A program made the translations under genes and the position numbers. From positions 1 through 64,000 of the forward strand of contig JOEL01000009.1 of the NCBI GenBank assembly GCA_000720995.1: DNA of 64,000 nucleotides, written 5' to 3'. Below the pieces are notes generated by a model, which ran no database searches, had not been told where the DNA came from, and saw only the letters and a program-made list of their open reading frames with translations. The DNA is from Streptomyces celluloflavus (GTDB lineage: Bacteria; Actinomycetota; Actinomycetes; Streptomycetales; Streptomycetaceae). Shown piece by piece: positions 9,136 to 18,720 of the stretch (position 1 is the first letter of the stretch; each line of letters opens with the position of its first letter).

Positions 9136-10058
9136 TGACCGTCTCCTTCCAGAAGTGGCAGGCGCTCTGCCGGCCGGGGGCCACCTCGGCGAGCGGCGGC
9201 AGCTCGGTACGGCAGATGTCCTGGGCCTTGGGGCAGCGCGGGTTGAAGGCGCAGCCCTGCGGGACGTTCAGGAGGTTGGGCGGCAGGCCCTTGATCGCGT
9301 ACAGCTCCCGGCCCTTGTGGTCCAGGCGCGGGATGGAGTCGAGCAGACCGCGGGTGTACGGGTGCGCCGGGTTCTTGTAGAGCTCGTGCACCGGTGCGGT
9401 CTCGACGATCCGGCCCGCGTACATCACCGCGATCTTGTCGGCGACGTCCGCGACCACCCCGAGGTCGTGCGTGATCAGGATCAGGCCCATCGCGCCTGGA
9501 CGGTCACATCGAGGGCCGTCGTCGGCTCGTCCGCGATGATCAGATCCGGCTCCAGGGCCAGCGCCATCGCGATCATGATGCGCTGCGGTCCATCAGCTCG
9601 ATGGCCTTGGCGGTGGCGTCCTTCTTGGACATGCCCTGGTGGACGCGGAACATCTCGCCGAGCTGGTAGCCGACGGAGAGCACCGGGTTCAGGGAGGAGA
9701 GCGCGTCCTGGAAGATCATGGCGATCTTGGCGCCGCGGATCTTGCGGCGCGCCTCGCCGGACATCTTCAGCATGTCCTGGCCGCGGAAGAGGATCTCGCC
9801 CTGCGGGATCTTGGCCGGGGGCATGTCGAGGATGCCCATCACGGCCTGCGCGGTGACGGACTTGCCGGAGCCGGACTCGCCCAGCACGGCGAGCGTCTCG
9901 CCCGCCGCGACGCTGTAGTTGACGCCGTTGACGGCCTTGACGACGCCGTCCCGGGTGTGGAACTCGACGTGCAGATCGCGGACTTCGAGCAGCGGGGCGC
10001 CGTGCTCGTCGGCCGGACGCGGGGCGGGCCCGCCGGAGGTTTTGCTGTTGCTGGTCAC
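9128..10058 (-). pseudogene. Oligopeptide ABC transporter ATPase, OppD/DppD type, copy 2 (two deletions with frameshifts)
   Basis: The gene starts at GTG 10058 behind GGGAGG. Walker A (GESGSGKS) and the Q-loop ([12 protein letters not shown]) are present. At about 9587, ELMDR is joined to [15 protein letters not shown] in another frame, losing the first part of the signature region. At about 9491, DVTVQA is joined out of frame to MGLILITHD. Walker B ([11 protein letters not shown]) survives on a 95-bp piece between the two joins. The C-terminal part ([15 protein letters not shown]) is intact. Two separate deletions in one conserved core, with flanking genes undamaged, are unusual. Confidence 0.85.
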
Positions 10059-10069
10059 GTACGCCTCCC

Positions 10070-11014
10070 TCAGCGCAGCTTGGGGTCGAGGGCGTCGCGC
10101 ACCGCGTCGCCCAGCATGATGAACGCCAGAACCGTCAGGCTCAGCGCACCGGCCGGGTAGAGCAGCATGTGCGGCGCGTTGCGGATCTCGGTGGCGGCCG
10201 AGGAGATGTCGATACCCCAGGAGACCGTCGGCGGCTTGAGGCCGACGCCGAGGAACGACAGCGTCGCCTCCAGCGAGATGTACGTACCGAGCGCGATGGT
10301 CGCGACGACGATCACCGGCGCCAGCGCATTGGGCGCGATGTGCCGCAGCAGCATCCGGGGCGTACCGGCGCCGAGGGCGCGGGCGGCCTGGACGTAGTCC
10401 TGCTGCTTGGCGGTGATCACCGCGCTGCGGGCGATACGGGCGATCTGCGGCCAGCCCAGGATCGCCATCAGCAGCACGACGGTGAAGACCGAGCCGCCCC
10501 TGATGACGGAGAGGAAGACGATGCCGCCGAGCAGGATCGGGATGCCGAAGAAGATGTCGCCGATCCGGGAGAGCAGCGAGTCCCACCAGCCGCCGAAGAA
10601 TCCGGCCAGTCCGCCGAAGAGGCAGCCGATGACGGCGGCGAGGACGGTGGTGCAGATGCCGACGGTGACCGAGGCGCGGGCGCCGTAGACGGTACGCGCG
10701 TAGACGTCGCAGCCCTGGGTGTTGAAGCCGAAGGGATGGCCGGCGCTCGGGCCCTGCTTGGAGTGCGCGAGGTCGCAGGCGTACGGGCTGGTGCTGGTCA
10801 GCAGGCTCGGCCAGAGGGAGATGACGATCAGGAAGAGGATCAGCACCGCGGAGATGTAGAAGATGGGGTTGCGGCGCAGATCGCGCCAGGCGTCGCCCCA
10901 CAGGCTGCGCGGTTTGGCCTGCTTGTCGGGGCCGTTGGCCGGGCCCGGCTGCGGGTCGGTGCCGGCGGCGCCCTGGGGGGCGGCCGCGGCGACCGGTTCG
11001 GTCATCTCAGGCAT
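10070..11014 (-). CDS. Oligopeptide/dipeptide ABC transporter permease, OppC/DppC type, copy 2
   Basis: A permease of 314 residues, closely similar to the protein at 1894-2871. It has a cytosolic N-terminus rich in Ala/Pro/Gly, the [15 protein letters not shown] segment, a first helix, an OppC-type loop ([19 protein letters not shown]) and further helices. The EAA loop reads [19 protein letters not shown]. It ends ALDPKLR like copy 1. Its start overlaps the upstream permease by 8 nt. It forms the peptide channel with the protein at 11007-11930. Confidence 0.93.
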   Translation of the reverse strand: MPEMTEPVAAAAPQGAAGTDPQPGPANGPDKQAKPRSLWGDAWRDLRRNPIFYISAVLILFLIVISLWPSLLTSTSPYACDLAHSKQGPSAGHPFGFNTQGCDVYARTVYGARASVTVGICTTVLAAVIGCLFGGLAGFFGGWWDSLLSRIGDIFFGIPILLGGIVFLSVIRGGSVFTVVLLMAILGWPQIARIARSAVITAKQQDYVQAARALGAGTPRMLLRHIAPNALAPVIVVATIALGTYISLEATLSFLGVGLKPPTVSWGIDISSAATEIRNAPHMLLYPAGALSLTVLAFIMLGDAVRDALDPKLR

Positions 11015-11930
11015 AACGGATCCTCGGGTCCAGGACCGCGTAGAGCAGGTCGACGATCAGGTTGGCGGCGAGGAAGACGACCACGAGGATGGTCACGAAG
11101 CCCACCACCGTCGGGGAGTTCTGCCGCAGGATGCCCTGGTAGAGCTGGTAGCCGACACCCTGGATGTTGAAGATCCGCTCGGTGACGATGGCGCCGCCCA
11201 TCAGGGCGCCGATGTCCGTACCGAGGAAGGTGATCACCGGGATCAGCGAGTTGCGCAGCAGGTGGACACCGACGACGCGGCGGCGCGGCAGGCCCTTGGC
11301 GGTGGCCGTGCGGATGTAGTCGGAGCGGATGTTCTCGGCGATGGAGGTCCGGGTCAGCCGGGCCACGTACGCGAGCGAGACACCGGCCAGCACGATGCCG
11401 GGCAGGATCAGCTCGTCGAGCCGTACGTCGACCGAGACGGCCGGTGCGGCCCAGCCGAGCTTCACGCCGACGAAGTACTGCAGCAGGTAGCCGGTGACGA
11501 ACGTCGGGATCGAGATCACCAGCAGGGTGAAGACCAGGACGCCGGTGTCCACGAACCGACCGCGGCGCAGACCGGCGACGACGCCGAGCCCGACACCGAC
11601 CACGACCTCGATGGCGAAGGCCACCAGGGTCAGCTTGACGGTGTTGGGGAAGGCCGAGCCCATCAGTTCGGCCACCGGGGTGCCGTTGAAGGCCGTACCG
11701 AAGTCGCCCTGGAAGATGCCCGCCATGTATTGGAGGTACTGGCTCCACAGCGGGTCGTTCAGGTGCAGGGACTCCCGGATCTGCGCGGCGGTGGCCGGGT
11801 CCGGGGTCCGGTCTCCGAACATGGCCGCGACCGGATCGCCGAGTGCGTAGACCATGACGAAGATCAAAAAAGTGGTGCCGATGAAGACGGGCACCATCTG
11901 GAGCAGTCGTCGTATGACGTAGCGCCCCAT
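11007..11930 (-). CDS. Oligopeptide/dipeptide ABC transporter permease, OppB/DppB type, copy 2
   Basis: A permease of 307 residues starting MGRYVIRRLLQMVPVF. I chose ATG 11930 because GGAGGACAC precedes it and the length then equals that of copy 1. It has an OppB-type extracytoplasmic loop after helix 1 and the EAA loop TATAKGLPRRRVVGVHLLRN. The C-terminus [15 protein letters not shown] is nearly identical to copy 1. It lies about 170 bp downstream of its lipoprotein gene. Confidence 0.93.
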   Translation of the reverse strand: MGRYVIRRLLQMVPVFIGTTFLIFVMVYALGDPVAAMFGDRTPDPATAAQIRESLHLNDPLWSQYLQYMAGIFQGDFGTAFNGTPVAELMGSAFPNTVKLTLVAFAIEVVVGVGLGVVAGLRRGRFVDTGVLVFTLLVISIPTFVTGYLLQYFVGVKLGWAAPAVSVDVRLDELILPGIVLAGVSLAYVARLTRTSIAENIRSDYIRTATAKGLPRRRVVGVHLLRNSLIPVITFLGTDIGALMGGAIVTERIFNIQGVGYQLYQGILRQNSPTVVGFVTILVVVFLAANLIVDLLYAVLDPRIRYA

Positions 11931-12097
11931 GTGTCCTCCAGAAAAGCGCCGACGCGGGGACAGCCGGAACCGGTCGGACCGCATGGTCCGGTCCCGGATT
12001 TCCGGCTGCCCCCGCCGCCGTGAGCGGTTGAGTTCTGCGCCCCGCTCAAGAGGCGGCCGGGTGGTGGGCCGACCGCCTCAGGGGCAGCTGCGTCGGG

Positions 12098-13726
12098 TCA
12101 GCTCTTGACCTTGATGTCGGTGAAGACCGGGAGGCTGAAGGCGTTGATGTGCACGTCGGAGACCTTCTCGGACCAGCCGGCGGTGCCGTTCTGGTACCAG
12201 AGCGGGATGCTCACGACCTTGTCGAGGACGACCTTCTCGGCCTGCTTGTACAGGTCGGTCGCCTTCTTGGTGTCCGCCTCGGCGCCGGCCTGCTTGAGCA
12301 GCTCGTCGAACTTCGGGTCGCTGAACTTGGCGTCGTTGGACGCGCCGCCCGTGGCGTACAGCGGGGTGAGGAAGTTCTCGATCTGCGGGTAGTCCATCTG
12401 CCAGCCGGCGCGGAACGGCATGGCCATCTCGCCCTTGGTGATCTGGTTGCGGAAGTCACCGAAGGTGCCGACGGGGTTGCCGACGCACGCCTTGTCGTCG
12501 CCCACCACGTTGTTGATGCTGTTGCAGACCGCGTCCACCCACTGCTTGTGGGAGTCCTTGTCCGCGTTGTAGGAGATGGTCATCTTCCCGCCGGGGATGC
12601 CACCGCCCTCGGCGATGAGCTTCTTGGCCTCGGCCGGGTTGTAGGTGCAGGTGTCGCCGCAGACGTCCTTGCTGTATCCGTTGGCGTCGCCGAGCACCGG
12701 CGAGGTGAGGTCCGTGGCGGGGGTGCGGGTGCCGTTGTAGACCTTGTCGGTGATGGCCTTGCGGTCGATCGCCATGGACAGGCCCTTGCGGACCTTCTCC
12801 ATACCGTCCTTGTTCCACTCCGCCTTGTAGAGCGGGAAGGTGACCGCCTGCATGATGCCGGCCGGCTGCGAGAGGTAGTTCCCCTTCAGGTCCGACTTGG
12901 CGTTCTTGATCTGCTCGGCGGGGATGTCGTCGTTGACATCGAGGTTGCCGGACTGGAGGTCCGCGTACGCGGCGTTGGAGTCCGTGTAGACCTTGAGCAG
13001 CACGCCCTTGTTCTGCGGCTTGTTCTCACCGGTGAAGTTCTTGTTCGGGACAAGCTTCATCTGCTTGCCCTTGTCGTACGACTCCACGGCGTACGGGCCG
13101 TTGCCGACCGGCTTGGCGAGGTACTCGTCGTGCTTGTCGAAGAACATCTTCGGCAGCGGCGCGAAGGCGTTGTAGCCCAGGCGGACCGGCCAGGTCGAGA
13201 GCTTCTGGTTGAGCTTGACCGTGAAGGTGTGGTCGTCGACGACCTTCAGCCCGGAGAGGGTCTTGGCGGTCGGCTTGCCCTCGGCGGGGGCGACCTTGTC
13301 GTAACCCTCGATGTCGGCGAAGAAGTACGAGTTCTTCTGCGTGTTGGTGCTCAGCGCACCGTAGTTCCACGCGTCGACGAAGGACTGGGCGGTGACGGGC
13401 TCGCCGTTGGAGAACTTCAGGCCCTTCTTCACCTTGATGGTGAAGTTCTGCTGGTCCTTGGACTCGATCGACTCGGCGGAGGCGTTCTTGGCCTCTCCGG
13501 TCTTGGGGTCGTACCGCTTCAGGTTGCTGAAGATCATGTCCAGAACCTTGCCGCCGAGCACCTCATTGGTGTTCGCGGGCTCCAGCGGGTTCTGCGGATC
13601 GCCCCAGTTGGCCCGGACGACGCCGGCCTCGGCGCTCGAACTGCTGCTGCCGCCGCCACAGGCCGTGGCCCCCAGGGCCACGACTATCGCTCCTGCGACC
13701 CAGGTGGCGCTCTTGGCACCGCGCAT
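12098..13726 (-). CDS. Peptide-binding lipoprotein (SBP family 5), copy 2
   Basis: A lipoprotein of 542 residues, first gene of the second peptide operon. The signal peptide ends at Cys23 before GGGSSSSS, so the mature protein is lipid-anchored. The SBP family-5 body is clear: GGKVLDMIFSNLKRYDPKTG, VGNGPYAVESYDKG, KVRKGLSMAIDRKAIT, and WQMDYPQIENFLTP. The internal cysteine pair CGDTC and the pair in VDAVCNSINN...KACVG match copy 1 and may form disulfides. A GAGGAGG ribosome site precedes the ATG. By position it could belong to a bldK-type peptide importer that affects aerial growth, but this needs orthologue comparison. Confidence 0.93.
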   Translation of the reverse strand: MRGAKSATWVAGAIVVALGATACGGGSSSSSAEAGVVRANWGDPQNPLEPANTNEVLGGKVLDMIFSNLKRYDPKTGEAKNASAESIESKDQQNFTIKVKKGLKFSNGEPVTAQSFVDAWNYGALSTNTQKNSYFFADIEGYDKVAPAEGKPTAKTLSGLKVVDDHTFTVKLNQKLSTWPVRLGYNAFAPLPKMFFDKHDEYLAKPVGNGPYAVESYDKGKQMKLVPNKNFTGENKPQNKGVLLKVYTDSNAAYADLQSGNLDVNDDIPAEQIKNAKSDLKGNYLSQPAGIMQAVTFPLYKAEWNKDGMEKVRKGLSMAIDRKAITDKVYNGTRTPATDLTSPVLGDANGYSKDVCGDTCTYNPAEAKKLIAEGGGIPGGKMTISYNADKDSHKQWVDAVCNSINNVVGDDKACVGNPVGTFGDFRNQITKGEMAMPFRAGWQMDYPQIENFLTPLYATGGASNDAKFSDPKFDELLKQAGAEADTKKATDLYKQAEKVVLDKVVSIPLWYQNGTAGWSEKVSDVHINAFSLPVFTDIKVKS

Positions 13727-14090
13727 GGGACTGCCTCCTCATGAGTCCATAACTGCACATGGAAAGGGACCGGTCGCGGCTGACACCCCTGACAGCTCCA
13801 ACCAGCCCCCGATGCTCGTGAGTCGGCGCTTGTTACGGCGCATGACCCATTGACCCGAGCTCAATAGAGCCCAGTCTTAGTCACGTCCGCTTCATAAGCC
13901 ACGCGTAAGGGGTCTCGATTAGGTCACATCTACGACATCTGCCGTTCGGAATCCGGACAAACCAAACCATCCAGACGGACACGAATCGGGACTACCGGCC
14001 CAGCGCGCGGATGATCTTCCTCCGCAATACGGACAACCGCCGAACAGGTCGAGACCAAGGCGCCATTGACAGCTTTCCGCCGTCACGCTA
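13727..14090. other. Intergenic region upstream of peptide-binding lipoprotein, copy 2
   Basis: About 360 bases without a gene and more AT-rich than their surroundings, as expected for a promoter and leader of the second peptide operon. There is an imperfect palindrome ATTGA-N7-TCAAT at about 13849-13865, which is a possible operator. I found no convincing -35/-10 pair. Confidence 0.4.
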
Positions 14091-14133
14091 AAGGGGCGCC
14101 CCGCCGGATCGAAAGCCCGGCGGGGCGCCCCTT
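14091..14133 (-). terminator. Terminator hairpin downstream of typA
   Basis: A perfect 17-bp inverted repeat: AAGGGGCGCCCCGCCGG at 14091-14107, a 9-nt loop, and its complement at 14117-14133. It lies 25 bp beyond the typA stop codon. Confidence 0.85.
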
Positions 14134-14158
14134 CGGTCAGCTGTCCCCTGCGGGGGAG

Positions 14159-16030
14159 TTACCGCTTGGCGCGCGACGCGGTGCGGCCGCGCTCCTTCTG
14201 GTCCAGGACGACCTTGCGGATGCGGACGGTCTCCGGGGTGACCTCGATGCACTCGTCATCGCGGCAGAACTCCAGCGACTGCTCCAGGGAGAGCTTGCGC
14301 GGCGGGACCACGTTCTCGGTGGTGTCCGCGGAAGCCGCACGCATGTTGGTGAGCTTCTTCTCCTTGGTGATGTTCACGTCCATGTCGTCGGTGCGCGAGT
14401 TCTCACCGATGATCATGCCCTCGTACACCTCGGTGCCCGGGTCCGTGAAGATCACGCCGCGCTCCTGGAGGTTGATCATCGCGAACGGCGTGACCGAACC
14501 GGCGCGGTCCGCGACCAGCGAACCGTTGTGGCGGGTGCGCAGCTCGCCGAACCACGGCTCGTGGCCCTCGAAGAGGGAGTGCGCGATGCCCGTACCGCGG
14601 GTCTGGGTCAGGAACTCCGTACGGAAGCCGATCAGACCGCGCGACGGCACGATCCACTCCATGCGGATCCAGCCGGACCCGTGGTTGGTCATCGTCTCCA
14701 TGCGGCCCTTGCGGGTCGCCATCAGCTGCGTGATCGCGCCGAGGTGCTCCTCGGGGGAGTCGATCGTCAGGCGCTCGATCGGCTCGTGCGTCTTGCCGTC
14801 GACCTCCTTGGTGACGACCTCGGGCTTGCCGACGGTCAGCTCGAAGCCTTCCCGGCGCATCGTCTCGACGAGGATCGCCAGCGCCAGCTCGCCACGGCCC
14901 TGGACCTCCCAGGCGTCGGGGCGCTCGGTGTCCAGCACGCGCAGCGAGACGTTACCGATCAGCTCGCGGTCCAGCCGCTCCTTGACCTGGCGGGCGGTGA
15001 CCTTGTGGCCCTTGCCGCCCTTGCCGACCAGCGGCGAGGTGTTGGTGCCGATGGTCATCGAGATCGCCGGCTCGTCGACCGTGATCAGCGGCAGCGCGAT
15101 CGGGTTCTCCGGGTCGGCCAGCGTCTCGCCGATCATGATCTCCGGGATACCGGCGACCGCGCAGATGTCACCGGGGCCGGCCTTCTCGGCGGGCTTGCGG
15201 GTGAGCGCCTCGGTCATCATCAGCTCGGTGATGCGGACGTTGGACATCGTGCCGTCACGCTTGATCCACGCGACGGTCTGGCCCTTCTTCAGCTCGCCCT
15301 GCTCGACGCGGAGCAGCGCGATACGGCCGAGGAAGTTGTCCGCGTCGAGGTTGGTGACATGCGCCTGGAGCGGCAGCTCGTCGTCGTACTCGGGGGCCGG
15401 GACGTGCGACAGCAGGGTGGTGAAGAACGGCTCCAGGTTCTCGCTGTCGGCCGGGACGGTGCCGTCCTCCGGCTTGGTCAGCGAGGCGACGCCGTCGCGG
15501 GCGCAGGCGTAGACGATCGGGAACTCGATCTGCTCCTCGTCCGCGTCCAGGTCCAGGAAGAGGTCGTACGTCTCGTTGACGACCTCGTCGATGCGGGAGT
15601 CCGGGCGGTCCGTCTTGTTGATGCACAGGATGACCGGCATCCGCGCGGACAGCGCCTTGCGCAGCACGAAGCGGGTCTGCGGCAGCGGGCCCTCGGAGGC
15701 GTCGACGAGGAGGACGACCGCGTCCACCATCGACAGGCCGCGCTCGACCTCACCGCCGAAGTCGGCGTGGCCGGGGGTGTCGATGATGTTGATCGTGATC
15801 GGGTCCCCGCCGTCCTTGGGGTGGTACTTGACGGCGGTGTTCTTCGCCAGGATCGTGATGCCCTTCTCACGCTCCAGGTCGTTCGAGTCCATCATCCGCT
15901 CATCGAGGTGCTCGGCAGCGTGCGCGGCGAAGGCGCCCGCCTGCTTGAGCATGGCGTCGACGAGGGTCGTCTTTCCGTGGTCGACGTGGGCGACGATGGC
16001 TACGTTACGAATGTCGTGGCGCGTGGGCAC
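14159..16030 (-). CDS. typA: Translational GTPase TypA/BipA
   Basis: A ribosome-binding GTPase of 623 residues, of the TypA/BipA family linked to stress and 50S assembly. I chose GTG 16030, giving MPTRHDIRNVAIVAHVDHG, because GGGAGAAG lies upstream and family members start close to G1. G1 is AHVDHGKTT (14-22), switch II/G3 DTPGHADF, and G4 NKTDRPD. An EF-Tu domain 2-like region and an EF-G C-terminal-like part follow (RGELALAILVETMRREGFE, PSRGLIGFRTEFLTQTRGTG). The tail ends in a basic RTASRAKR. It is a single-gene unit with its own terminator. Confidence 0.95.
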   Translation of the reverse strand: MPTRHDIRNVAIVAHVDHGKTTLVDAMLKQAGAFAAHAAEHLDERMMDSNDLEREKGITILAKNTAVKYHPKDGGDPITINIIDTPGHADFGGEVERGLSMVDAVVLLVDASEGPLPQTRFVLRKALSARMPVILCINKTDRPDSRIDEVVNETYDLFLDLDADEEQIEFPIVYACARDGVASLTKPEDGTVPADSENLEPFFTTLLSHVPAPEYDDELPLQAHVTNLDADNFLGRIALLRVEQGELKKGQTVAWIKRDGTMSNVRITELMMTEALTRKPAEKAGPGDICAVAGIPEIMIGETLADPENPIALPLITVDEPAISMTIGTNTSPLVGKGGKGHKVTARQVKERLDRELIGNVSLRVLDTERPDAWEVQGRGELALAILVETMRREGFELTVGKPEVVTKEVDGKTHEPIERLTIDSPEEHLGAITQLMATRKGRMETMTNHGSGWIRMEWIVPSRGLIGFRTEFLTQTRGTGIAHSLFEGHEPWFGELRTRHNGSLVADRAGSVTPFAMINLQERGVIFTDPGTEVYEGMIIGENSRTDDMDVNITKEKKLTNMRAASADTTENVVPPRKLSLEQSLEFCRDDECIEVTPETVRIRKVVLDQKERGRTASRAKR

Positions 16031-16254
16031 TGCGGCGCTTCTCCCGGAATCGTGGGTGGCGGCGCGTACGGTCCGGTACGCGCGCCCGCCGGGCATAAAG
16101 ACGCCACGGCCTCATCCCATCGTACGGGGCTGCGGCGGTATCGGCCGCCCCAGCCCGTACGCACCTGCTGTGAGCTGGTATTTCTCACCAGTTGTTCGTC
16201 TCCGCTTCGTGCTCTTGCCCCCCTCGGGGGCCGAAATGTCCGTCCGGCCGGCGG

Positions 16255-18720
16255 CTATTTCCGGTAGCCGATGTCCTGGAAGCGCGGCGTGGCGAAGCCG
16301 AAGGCGCCGACGTTGGCGAGCGATCTTCGCGTGGCCACCAGCTCGGGCCGCTGATAGAGGGGAATCGACGCGGCGACGGCCCAGATACGGGAGTCCGCCC
16401 GCGCCATCAGCCGGTGCGCGGCCTCCCCGTCCAGCTCGGACGCGGCCTGTTCGAAGAGCTGGTCGATGCGGTCGGTGCCGACCCGGGTGTAGTTCTGCTC
16501 GACGGTCAGCGAGCCGTCGGCCGCCGGCTGCGGCTTGGCGTAGATCGGCCGGGCGTCGGTGGCCGGGTAGGCGGAGCCGGGCCAGGTGTACAGCGCCAGG
16601 TCGTAGTCGCCGGACGCGATGTGGTCCCGGAAATAGCCGGCGTCGCCGACCTCCTGGACCGAGGTCTGCACACCGACCCTGTCGAGCATCTCCGCGATCC
16701 GGTCGCCGACGGCGCGCAGCTGCTCGGCCCCCGGGCCGTCGGGGAGGACGAAGCGCAGGGTGAGCGGTTTGCCGTCCTTCTTGACGGTGGGCACCGCACC
16801 GGCCCTGGCGCCCGCGCCCTTCTTGCCGGCCGGCGGTCCGGCGTCGTCGGACACATCGCCGTCGGCGTCCTCCCCGGCGTCCTGTCCGGCGTCCGGCGGA
16901 TCGGCCGCCGGGCGCACCGCCGGGGCTCCCGGCCGGCCGCCCTCCGGGGCGCCGCGGCCCTTCCCGTCGTCGCCGGCCTTCCCGTCATCGGCGGCCTGCC
17001 CGGTCTCCAGCAGCTCGGCGGCGCCGAGCGCCTGCGCCGCGCGCCTGCGGTACCGCTGGGCGTCCGCGTACTCCGGCGCCGCGGTGTCACCACCGGCCGC
17101 CGCCAGCCGGTCCGCGGCCGCCTCCTTGTAGAAGGAGGCGCTCTGCCGCAGCAGGGCGTCCTGCTGGAGCTCGGAGCCCAGCGCGCCCATGGCGGAGAGC
17201 GGGGCCACCGCGGCGACCGGCCGGGCCCGCTCCACACGGCCGCCGGGCGGGGCGTGGCGCGCCGGCGCCCCGGCCTTCGGCGCGGCCGGACCGTGCCGCT
17301 CGGCCGGGGAGGCGGCGCCGGGCGCCGGCAGCTCCGCCGGCTGCCCGGCCTGCTGGGGTCCGTCGCCCGGGGCCCGCCAGCCGGCGTCCGCGAGCAGCGC
17401 CCTGGCCGCCCGGGTGTCCTGGCCGCCGAGCACCTCGCTGTGGTCCTCATAGCCCTGCTGCCCGGACATCAGCAGATGGCTGCCGAGCGGCCTCGCGGGC
17501 AGGTCGAGCGGTTTGAGGACGGTGTCGGCCAGCTGCTGCCGGTTGATGGCGCGGGCCACCGCGCGGCGCACCCGCGCGTCGGCGAGCGGGCCGGTGCCGC
17601 CGTTGAGGGCGAGCTGCGTGTAGGCGGGCTCCAGGCCCTTGCGGACGGTGTAACCGCGCAGCGACACGCTGTCCGCCGCCGTCCGGACGTCGGCCCGCGC
17701 CTGGGCGGAGCCCGGTGCGCGGGGCGCCACGGCGGATCCCGCGCCGTCCGAGAGCTCCTCGTCCCGGCCGGCCGCCGGCGGGCCCGCGTTGCCGTCGGCC
17801 GAGTCCTTGGGGGCGCGGGAGGAGGCCGGGCCCTGGGCGGTGGCGACCCGCTGCGCGGCGGCGTGGTCGATCTCGGCCACATCGAGGGCCCCGGCCGCCA
17901 GCGCCGCGGCCCGTTTGTCCGCCGGCACCACCGTGAGCACCAGCCGGTCGAGCCGGGCCGGTGCGCCCCACCACTTCCGGTTCCGTACGAGGGTCACGGT
18001 CCCGTCGTCCGCGTCCCGCTCCTGGACCGCGAACGGGCCTGCCACGACGGGCAGTTGCTCGCGTGCGCCGTCGTTGAAGGCGTTCGGGTCGCCCATCACG
18101 CTCTTGGGGTAGAGCGGGGTGAACAGGGACTGCCAGTCGGCGTACGGCCGGCCGAAGGTGACCTTGACCTCGTGCGGGCCGGCGCCCTGTTCGACCTTGT
18201 CGATCCGGTCGTAGCCGGCGTTGCGGGCGGTCCAGTACGCGTTGTCCTTACCGCGCAGCGCCTCCCACTGCGCCTGGAAGTCCGCCGCGCCGACCGCCCG
18301 CCCGTCGCTCCACCGCGCCCTGGGGTTGATCTTGTACGTGACGACCTGCTTGGGCTCGCGCGCGCTGATGTCCGCGGCGTCGAGGTAGTCGGCGTTGCGG
18401 TGCGGCACCCCGCGCCCGTCGACGGTGAACAGGGTGGGCAGCACGGCGCCGGTGATCCGCTCGGTGGCGCCGTTCGCGTCGGCCTGGAAGGCGTTGAAGG
18501 TGCCGGGCATCGCGTCCACGGCCCAGCGCACCGTGCCGCCGTCCTTCAGCCGGGCGCGGGCGGCGGGGGCGATGTCCTGGGACGCCGCGACGGCCTCCGC
18601 CGCGTCGTCGCGGTCACAGCCGGCCAGCGCCGGCAGCGGGAGCAGCACCCCCGCCGCCATCAGCGCGGCGGCGCGGCGCCCGCGGCGGGCCGCGCGGCCT
18701 GGTCTGACGTGGTCGGTCAT
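16255..18720 (-). CDS. Large ABC-type peptide-binding lipoprotein with long low-complexity insert
   Basis: An SBP family-5-type lipoprotein of 821 residues. The start is ATG 18720 behind GGAGGTAAC. An arginine-rich signal sequence ends in lipobox LAGC with Cys35. The body shows GGTVRWAVDAMPGTFNAFQ, ARWSDGRAVGAADF, YTQLALNGG and VRRAVARAINRQQL. Compared with the 540-residue proteins in this window it carries a shorter Ala/Asp/Ser-rich insert near 290-345 and an insert of about 190 residues near 450-640 (Pro/Ala/Gly/Asp-rich). The canonical C-terminal fold then resumes (KPLTLRFVLPDGPGAEQL). It has no permease or ATPase beside it, so it may feed another transporter. Confidence 0.85.
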   Translation of the reverse strand: MTDHVRPGRAARRGRRAAALMAAGVLLPLPALAGCDRDDAAEAVAASQDIAPAARARLKDGGTVRWAVDAMPGTFNAFQADANGATERITGAVLPTLFTVDGRGVPHRNADYLDAADISAREPKQVVTYKINPRARWSDGRAVGAADFQAQWEALRGKDNAYWTARNAGYDRIDKVEQGAGPHEVKVTFGRPYADWQSLFTPLYPKSVMGDPNAFNDGAREQLPVVAGPFAVQERDADDGTVTLVRNRKWWGAPARLDRLVLTVVPADKRAAALAAGALDVAEIDHAAAQRVATAQGPASSRAPKDSADGNAGPPAAGRDEELSDGAGSAVAPRAPGSAQARADVRTAADSVSLRGYTVRKGLEPAYTQLALNGGTGPLADARVRRAVARAINRQQLADTVLKPLDLPARPLGSHLLMSGQQGYEDHSEVLGGQDTRAARALLADAGWRAPGDGPQQAGQPAELPAPGAASPAERHGPAAPKAGAPARHAPPGGRVERARPVAAVAPLSAMGALGSELQQDALLRQSASFYKEAAADRLAAAGGDTAAPEYADAQRYRRRAAQALGAAELLETGQAADDGKAGDDGKGRGAPEGGRPGAPAVRPAADPPDAGQDAGEDADGDVSDDAGPPAGKKGAGARAGAVPTVKKDGKPLTLRFVLPDGPGAEQLRAVGDRIAEMLDRVGVQTSVQEVGDAGYFRDHIASGDYDLALYTWPGSAYPATDARPIYAKPQPAADGSLTVEQNYTRVGTDRIDQLFEQAASELDGEAAHRLMARADSRIWAVAASIPLYQRPELVATRRSLANVGAFGFATPRFQDIGYRK

